This document shows positions 6,503 to 10,656 of a stretch of DNA of 10,656 nt, piece by piece. The notes beneath the pieces were generated by a model. That model ran no database searches. It had not been told where the DNA came from and saw nothing but the letters and a program-made list of their open reading frames with translations. The position numbers and the translations under genes are program-made. The stretch comes from CAYUPI01 sp964446585 (GTDB lineage Bacteria > Verrucomicrobiota > Verrucomicrobiia > Limisphaerales > UBA8199). The stretch lies in NCBI GenBank assembly GCA_964446585.1, contig CAYUPI010000108.1, forward strand, positions 1 to 10,656, given 5' to 3'. Each line of letters opens with the position of its first letter. Within the stretch, counting starts at the first letter, position 1.

Positions 6503-7816
6503 ATGAACCCGTTACCTTCGCCAGCTTCGAGGACAGAAAGCGCCGGGCTCTCTCGCCGTCAATTCGTCAAAAGCTCGGCGCTCGCCGCCGGCTCAATCTC
6601 CCTTGCGAGCGTGGTGCCCGCGGCTGTGTTAGGAGCCAATGACCGGATTCGCATCGGAGTGATCGGCTGCGGAGGCCAGGGAACAGGCCACGTCCACAGT
6701 TTGGTGAAACGCTCGGTCGAGGATAACATTAGCGTCGTGGCCGTGTCCGATGTCTATCAGCGACGGGTCACTCGAGCCAAAGGTGTCTGCCAGGGAGACG
6801 GATACATGGATTACCGCAAGCTGCTCGAACGAAAAGACATTGACGCAGTCTTGATTGCTACGCCCGACCACTGGCACGGCACGATCTCGATCGATGCCAT
6901 CGAATCCGGCAAGCATGTCTATTGCGAAAAGCCGCTGACTCATACCGTCGAGCAAGCGTTGCAAGTCCGGGATTCGGTTAAACGACACAACAAGGTTTTT
7001 CAGGTCGGGCCGAACGGGACAGCGAGCGACACGTTTTGGAAAGCGCGCGAAGCCATCGCCAAAGGGCGCATTGGCAAGGCGACGTGGGCACAGGCCAGCT
7101 ACAATCGCAATGCACGCGTCTGTCTTTTCAATGAGCACCAGAAGATCGATCCGACTGCGGGGCCGGACAAGAGCGGCGAGGATTACATCGATTGGAAAAT
7201 GTGGCTGGGATACGAATGGGGCCTGGCGCCAAAGATTCCTTGGACGCCGGAGCACTTTTTTCGTTTTCGCAAATATTGGCCGTACAATGGAGGAGTCGCG
7301 ACTGACCTGCTGTACCACAAGCTGGCTCCGCTGCTGATCGCCATCGCCGGTCCGAACGGAGAATATCCTTCGCGGGTGAATGCCTGTGGCGGACTCTACA
7401 TCGAGAAGGATGGCCGCGATATCCCGGACACGTTTTTGATGACCGCGGACTACCCAAGCGACTGGTCGATCTTCCTGGTCAGCACGCTGACCAATGACGC
7501 GGGCTTGCCGGACAGAATCTACGGTAAATACGGTACAATGGATCTGGGCGGCGACGTGAAGATGAGGTTCAACGGCGATTTTCAGGAGGAGTTTACAGCC
7601 AGAAACGAGGACAAGCTTGAGACCTCGATTCCGGCAGAGCCGCGGCGCGATCTGGAAGGCAACTGGATCGATGCCATGCGGGGCAAGGGCGCCGTGTACT
7701 GCAACGTGGATCTCGGTTGCGCCACCATGGTGGCGATCAAGATGGCCGTGGAATCATATCGCCAACGCAAAACGATGCTGTGGGACGCGAAGCATGAGAA
7801 GGTGTACTCCGCCTGA
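6503..7816 (+). CDS. TAT-exported Gfo/Idh/MocA family oxidoreductase
   Basis: A 437-residue NAD(P)-dependent sugar oxidoreductase. From the ATG at 6503 a textbook twin-arginine signal follows: SRRQFVKSSALAAG (RR at residues 18-19), a hydrophobic stretch and an alanine-rich cleavage zone. The enzyme should thus fold with its cofactor in the cytosol and act in the periplasm. The Rossmann motif RIRIGVIGCGGQGTGHV follows at about residues 49-64, then ATPDHWH and the conserved EKP dinucleotide-fold motif (YCEKPLTHT, about 142-144). The C-terminal half has DYIDWKMWLG, typical of the bacterial-type C-terminal domain of secreted members. A frame from 6425 would add 26 residues ahead of the TAT motif and looks too long. 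It heads the cluster with the DUF1080 and ThuA-like genes, which suggests oxidation of a sugar or glycoside hydroxyl to a keto group. The exact substrate is unknown. Confidence 0.92.
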   Translation: MNPLPSPASRTESAGLSRRQFVKSSALAAGSISLASVVPAAVLGANDRIRIGVIGCGGQGTGHVHSLVKRSVEDNISVVAVSDVYQRRVTRAKGVCQGDGYMDYRKLLERKDIDAVLIATPDHWHGTISIDAIESGKHVYCEKPLTHTVEQALQVRDSVKRHNKVFQVGPNGTASDTFWKAREAIAKGRIGKATWAQASYNRNARVCLFNEHQKIDPTAGPDKSGEDYIDWKMWLGYEWGLAPKIPWTPEHFFRFRKYWPYNGGVATDLLYHKLAPLLIAIAGPNGEYPSRVNACGGLYIEKDGRDIPDTFLMTADYPSDWSIFLVSTLTNDAGLPDRIYGKYGTMDLGGDVKMRFNGDFQEEFTARNEDKLETSIPAEPRRDLEGNWIDAMRGKGAVYCNVDLGCATMVAIKMAVESYRQRKTMLWDAKHEKVYSA

Positions 7817-7854
7817 TTCGAGGCTCCGGGCCGCAAAAAAGAGAACGAGAAATA

Positions 7855-8586
7855 ATGAAGCCAATCGCGCACGTGCATCGCATGCGACGAGGCCTTTGGC
7901 GGGGGGCGCATATCCTCGCTTTCGCCCTGCTCGCCTTCGTCTGGACCGCTGCGGCGGCCGAGAATCGGCTGACCTCCTGGGAAAAGAAGACCGGCTGGCT
8001 CCTCCTGTTCGATGGGAAAACACTCAACGGGTGGATGACGAGCGACCAAAAACCGAGCCGCCGACCGGTCGAAGATGGTTGCATCAATCCACACCTCTGC
8101 GGCCATTACATGATGGTCCATACGCAGCAGTGGTCCGATTTTGTGCTCACGCTCGATTTCAAGATCAGCAAAAGCTGCAACAGCGGGATTTTTGTGCGCA
8201 CGGCCTCACTCACACCGCGCCCCGGCAAAGATGTCGGCTTCAATGGCATCGAAGTCCAGATCCTGGATACGACCACCGCCGGTTACTACGATACCGGCGC
8301 GATTTATGATTTGTCGAAGCCCGCCAAGAATGCCATGAAACCCGCCGGCGAATGGAACCACATAGAGGTCAAATGCGCCGGGAGCCTGATCGACGTCGTT
8401 TTGAATGGAGTGAAAGTGAACCACGTAGATTTGGACCTATTCACCGAGCCAAACAAGCGTCCCGATGGCACGCCACACAAATTCGATATCGCCTATAAGA
8501 ACCATCCGCATACCGGTTATATCGGCCTGCAGGACCACGGTTCAGATTGTTGGTTTAAGAACATCAAACTCCGGCCGCTCCATTAG
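7855..8586 (+). CDS. DUF1080 / 3-keto-disaccharide hydrolase family protein
   Basis: A 243-residue exported protein with a concanavalin/LamG-like fold (PF06439). A Sec signal occupies residues 1-35 (basic MRRGLWRG, hydrophobic AHILAFALLAFVWTAAAA). Family motifs appear in order: LLFDGKTLNGW (50-60), FKISKSCNSGIFVR (102-115), NGIEVQILD (130-138), DTGAIYDL (146-153), GEWNHIEVKC (165-174) and the closing GYIGLQDHGSDCWFKNIKLRPL (221-242). Members have been shown to cleave 3-keto-glycosides after oxidation by a Gfo/Idh/MocA partner. The gene directly follows such an oxidoreductase (38 bp gap), so the two proteins probably act in sequence in the periplasm. The sugar substrate cannot be read from the sequence. 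A purine-rich GAGAACGAGA upstream of the ATG is a weak ribosome-binding site at best. Confidence 0.92.
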   Translation: MKPIAHVHRMRRGLWRGAHILAFALLAFVWTAAAAENRLTSWEKKTGWLLLFDGKTLNGWMTSDQKPSRRPVEDGCINPHLCGHYMMVHTQQWSDFVLTLDFKISKSCNSGIFVRTASLTPRPGKDVGFNGIEVQILDTTTAGYYDTGAIYDLSKPAKNAMKPAGEWNHIEVKCAGSLIDVVLNGVKVNHVDLDLFTEPNKRPDGTPHKFDIAYKNHPHTGYIGLQDHGSDCWFKNIKLRPLH

Positions 8587-8589
8587 TCT

Positions 8590-9366
8590 GTGGACCCCAT
8601 CCGCGTAACGATTTGGAATGAGTTCGTCCATGAACGAAACCACGCGGAGGTTGGGCGCATCTACCCTGAGGGGATTCATGGTGCCATTGCCTCGGCTCTT
8701 CGCGCGTTTCCGGAGTTTCGCCTCCGAACGGCAACCCTGCGCGAGCCGGAGCACGGACTGACCAAAGACGTCCTCGAAGAAACGGATGTCCTGACATGGT
8801 GGGGGCACGCCGCGCACGAAGAGGTGGAAGATGCCGTGGCCGCTCGCGTGCAGCATCGGGTTATCGAGGGCATGGGGCTGGTCGTCCTGCATTCGGGCCA
8901 CCTTTCCAAGCCGTTCCGCCGTCTCATGGGCACCAGTTGCCACCTCTGCTGGCGCGAAGCAGGCGAGCGTGAGCGAGTGTGGGTGATCAATCCGGGCCAC
9001 CCGATCGCGCGCGGCATCGATCGCTTCATCGAGCTGGAAAACTCGGAGTGCTACGGCGAGCCGTTCGGCGTCCCGGCGCCGGACGAGCAGGTTTTCATCT
9101 CCTGGTTCGAGGGTGGTGAGGTATTCCGCAGCGGGAACTGCTGGGTCCGCGGCAGCGGCCGAATATTTTATTTCAGCCCGGGCCACGAAACCTATCCGAT
9201 TTACCACAACCCGCTTATCCAGCGAGTGATCGCTAATGCGATTCACTGGGCGCGCCCTCGAGGCAGCAGGGCCGACGTGCCCCGCCACGTGCCGGTCGAG
9301 CAGGCGCGCGAGAAGATTCTCTCGCGCGGTCCTCAATTGCACACGACCGAGGGCGCGCTTCAGTGA
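8590..9366 (+). CDS. ThuA-like domain protein (trehalose utilisation family)
   Basis: A 258-residue protein of the ThuA family, which has a class I glutamine-amidotransferase-like fold. Seen are WNEFVHE (9-15), DVLTWWGHAAHEEV (66-79), VVLHSGHLSKPFRRLMGT (98-115, the nucleophile-elbow region, with Ser instead of the Cys of true amidotransferases), FYFSPGHETYPIYHN (193-207) and the terminal IANAIHWA. There is no signal peptide, so it is probably cytosolic, unlike its two upstream partners. In rhizobia, ThuA works with ThuB, a Gfo/Idh/MocA enzyme, in trehalose catabolism via keto-sugars, which fits this neighbourhood. Start is GTG at 8590, 3 bp after the DUF1080 stop, with no Shine-Dalgarno sequence, so translational coupling is likely. 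The C-terminal ~35 residues after the domain are basic and unexplained. Confidence 0.9.
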   Translation: MDPIRVTIWNEFVHERNHAEVGRIYPEGIHGAIASALRAFPEFRLRTATLREPEHGLTKDVLEETDVLTWWGHAAHEEVEDAVAARVQHRVIEGMGLVVLHSGHLSKPFRRLMGTSCHLCWREAGERERVWVINPGHPIARGIDRFIELENSECYGEPFGVPAPDEQVFISWFEGGEVFRSGNCWVRGSGRIFYFSPGHETYPIYHNPLIQRVIANAIHWARPRGSRADVPRHVPVEQAREKILSRGPQLHTTEGALQ

Positions 9367-9385
9367 AGCTTGGCGCTTTGGTGTC

Positions 9386-10153
9386 ATGAAGTGGCCGCGC
9401 CGTAGCATCTTGATCGCAGCAGCCGCTCTGCTTCTCGTGGGGCTTTGCCTGATGGCTGCGAGGTCGTTCCGAGCAACGTCCTCCCGAAGCGATTGGCTCA
9501 TCGTCTCGTCACTGATATTCGGCAGTCACACCAATTTCGGCCAGGCCTTTCCGACAGTCGCGCTCACCATCTCGAACGCCGGCCCGCGGCTCTTGGAATA
9601 CGGGGTGCATTGGTTGGAGTGTCGAGCTGGGTCCAATTACGCGCTGCTGGCCACCAACTACGGCTTTCAGGCGTGGAGCCCATTGCCAAGCGGAGCGGTG
9701 ATTGTTCTAACCAGGGACCTCGTAGAAAGCCCTTCCTGGGCGGGGGATCGCTTGTTCTGCTGCCAGATTTCCTGGGGTGAGAGCGAACCAGAGTATTGGC
9801 GCTTTGGCCGAAGGCTTGAACCGTGGGTTTCGCAAGTCATGGGAATCTTCGACTCCCAATGGGTGCCTCCGTGGGTCTCGCAGTCTAGGCACCGAGCTCG
9901 GGGGGACGTGTTCACCTCTAACATCTCAGTCGCCGATTATTTCCGCCTCGTGTACGGTTGGACACGGAGCGATTGGTTGGAGACTCTGGCACGGCTCGAA
10001 GCCGAGAAGACGCAAGCCGTCGCGTTCCGCCAGCGCTACGGATTGGCACCTGCACTGATGCTTGCCCAAGAAGATCGGCTAAGAGCTGAGGCTAGAGGCG
10101 CGTTTGCTACTTTTTGCCAGAATTCAACCAATGAGTCAGGGCCTGCCCGCTGA
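9386..10153 (+). CDS. Hypothetical membrane-anchored protein
   Basis: I do not recognise this 255-residue protein. It begins MKWPRRSI followed by one strong hydrophobic segment (about residues 8-24, ILIAAAALLLVGLCLMA), so it is an N-terminally anchored or exported protein. The stretch TVALTISNAGPRLLEYGVHWLECR (about 57-80) has the alternating pattern of an Ig-like beta-sandwich, as do the segments up to about 130. It is rich in Trp (two WV repeats in WVPPWVSQ). The C-terminal part (about 195-245) is predicted helical and charged. I chose the ATG at 9386 because it places the hydrophobic segment at the N terminus; an in-frame start at 9236 would overlap the ThuA-like gene by 131 bp. It lies 19 bp after the ThuA-like gene and 27 bp before the kinase, on the same strand. 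Confidence 0.7.
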   Translation: MKWPRRSILIAAAALLLVGLCLMAARSFRATSSRSDWLIVSSLIFGSHTNFGQAFPTVALTISNAGPRLLEYGVHWLECRAGSNYALLATNYGFQAWSPLPSGAVIVLTRDLVESPSWAGDRLFCCQISWGESEPEYWRFGRRLEPWVSQVMGIFDSQWVPPWVSQSRHRARGDVFTSNISVADYFRLVYGWTRSDWLETLARLEAEKTQAVAFRQRYGLAPALMLAQEDRLRAEARGAFATFCQNSTNESGPAR

Positions 10154-10165
10154 TACAATGGTTAT

Positions 10166-10170
10166 AAAGG
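10166..10170 (+). promoter_or_regulatory. Ribosome-binding site of the PfkB kinase
   Basis: AAAGG, continuing as GG into 10171, is the clearest Shine-Dalgarno-like stretch ahead of any gene in the window. Its 10-nt distance to the TTG at 10181 decides that start over the GTG at 10190. Confidence 0.4.
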
Positions 10171-10180
10171 GTCACTCATT

Positions 10181-10656
10181 TTGAATTTCGTGTGTCGAAC
10201 CAAGCCAGTTGATGTCCTCGGCCTCGGTGCCGTAGCGGTGGACGACTTTATCGAAGTGGAAGCCTATCCCGGCCCGGACACCAAGGCGCGGGTCGTCGGC
10301 AGGCAGCGCCATTGTGGCGGGTTGACGGCGATCGCGCTCATTGCGGCCGCCCGGCTGGGTGGCAACTGTGCGTATGCCGGTGTGCTCGGCCAGGACGAGC
10401 TTTCACGCTTTGTTCTCGATTGCCTGGAACGAGAAAAGGTAAATGTCTCTTGGGTGAGGCAACGGTCTTTCGCTCGGCCGGTGCACTCCAATATAATCGT
10501 GGACAAACGGCGCGGCTCGCGCACCGTCTTCTATGATCTTGAGCACGTGGTTGGCGCTGGCGTTGACGTTCCAGCGGAGCCGATTTTATCCTGCCGCGTT
10601 CTGTTCGTTGACAACCTTGGAGTGCCCGGGATGATTCGAGCCGCGCGCGTGGCTCG
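10181..10656 (+). CDS. PfkB-family carbohydrate kinase (3' end outside window)
   Basis: The N-terminal 158 residues of a ribokinase-like (PfkB) sugar kinase, which would transfer phosphate from ATP to a sugar or nucleoside hydroxyl. Seen are the first strand DVLGLGAVAVDDFIEVEAYP with its substrate-binding Asp pair, the first PfkB signature region RHCGGLTAIALIAAARLGG, the GVLGQDELSRFVLDCLEREKVNVSWV segment, and the lid-domain strands SNIIVD...TVFYDL. The ATP-binding and catalytic DTxGAGD motif lies beyond the window. The frame opens after a stop at 10151-10153 and contains no ATG. TTG at 10181 is the best start, with AAAGG at 10166-10170 as ribosome-binding site (10-nt spacing); GTG at 10190 is the alternative. 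It is the fifth gene of the putative operon and could phosphorylate the released sugar, but its substrate is not known. Confidence 0.87.
   Translation, partial: MNFVCRTKPVDVLGLGAVAVDDFIEVEAYPGPDTKARVVGRQRHCGGLTAIALIAAARLGGNCAYAGVLGQDELSRFVLDCLEREKVNVSWVRQRSFARPVHSNIIVDKRRGSRTVFYDLEHVVGAGVDVPAEPILSCRVLFVDNLGVPGMIRAARVA

Noticed and set aside
9236..9385. Upstream start for the hypothetical membrane protein
   Set aside because: It overlaps most of the 3' end of the ThuA-like gene and puts 50 Arg-rich residues ahead of the hydrophobic segment, typical of a shadow frame.
8542..9501. 319-codon frame antisense to the ThuA-like gene
   Set aside because: It crosses the DUF1080, ThuA-like and membrane-protein genes and shows no recognisable domain; a shadow frame.

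Overview
The window looks like chromosomal DNA of a free-living, GC-rich member of the Planctomycetota-Verrucomicrobiota-Chlamydiota group. A soil or freshwater verrucomicrobium of the Pedosphaera/Limisphaerales type is the best guess. This rests on gene content: a TAT-exported Gfo/Idh/MocA oxidoreductase, a DUF1080 (3-keto-disaccharide hydrolase) protein, a ThuA-like protein, an FG-GAP/VCBS propeller protein and a PYROXD2-like FAD enzyme. Weak or absent Shine-Dalgarno sequences and GTG/TTG starts fit the same picture. No marker gene (rRNA, ribosomal protein) is present, so the taxonomy is an inference.

Region 1 (1-1547, + strand) is the end of a tryptophan/kynurenine degradation operon: the 3' part of kynureninase (kynU), kynurenine formamidase (kynB) overlapping it by ATGA, and, 10 bp on, a small SLOG-type 'putative molybdenum carrier' protein. 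Region 2 (1562-2860, - strand) is a secreted protein with seven FG-GAP/VCBS calcium-loop repeats, most likely a seven-bladed beta-propeller. Region 3 (3057-5354, + strand) is a two-gene unit: a HAD phosphatase of the beta-phosphoglucomutase type, resembling the HAD domain of plant SOQ1, followed 9 bp later by a PYROXD2/phytoene-desaturase-like FAD oxidoreductase. Region 4 (5359-6204, - strand) is a class I (DhnA/FbaB-type) aldolase, convergent with the FAD enzyme with only 4 bp between them.

Region 5 (6205-6502) is the intergenic space between the divergent aldolase and oxidoreductase genes. It holds a perfect 24-bp inverted repeat with a 19-nt loop. Each arm can itself fold, and one arm is preceded by GTAG, which is the layout of a REPIN (paired REP element). 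A small palindrome lies just upstream of the aldolase.

Region 6 (6503-10656, + strand) is a probable operon: Gfo/Idh/MocA oxidoreductase (TAT signal), DUF1080 hydrolase (Sec signal), ThuA-like protein, an unrecognised membrane-anchored protein, and the 5' part of a PfkB-family sugar kinase that runs off the window. The first three fit a 3-keto-glycoside route, in which a sugar hydroxyl is oxidised to a ketone, the glycosidic bond is then cleaved by the DUF1080 enzyme, and ThuA-type proteins act on keto-sugar intermediates. The kinase and perhaps the aldolase could then feed the freed sugar into central metabolism; this link is an inference. I see no tRNA, rRNA, CRISPR array, transposase gene or prophage.
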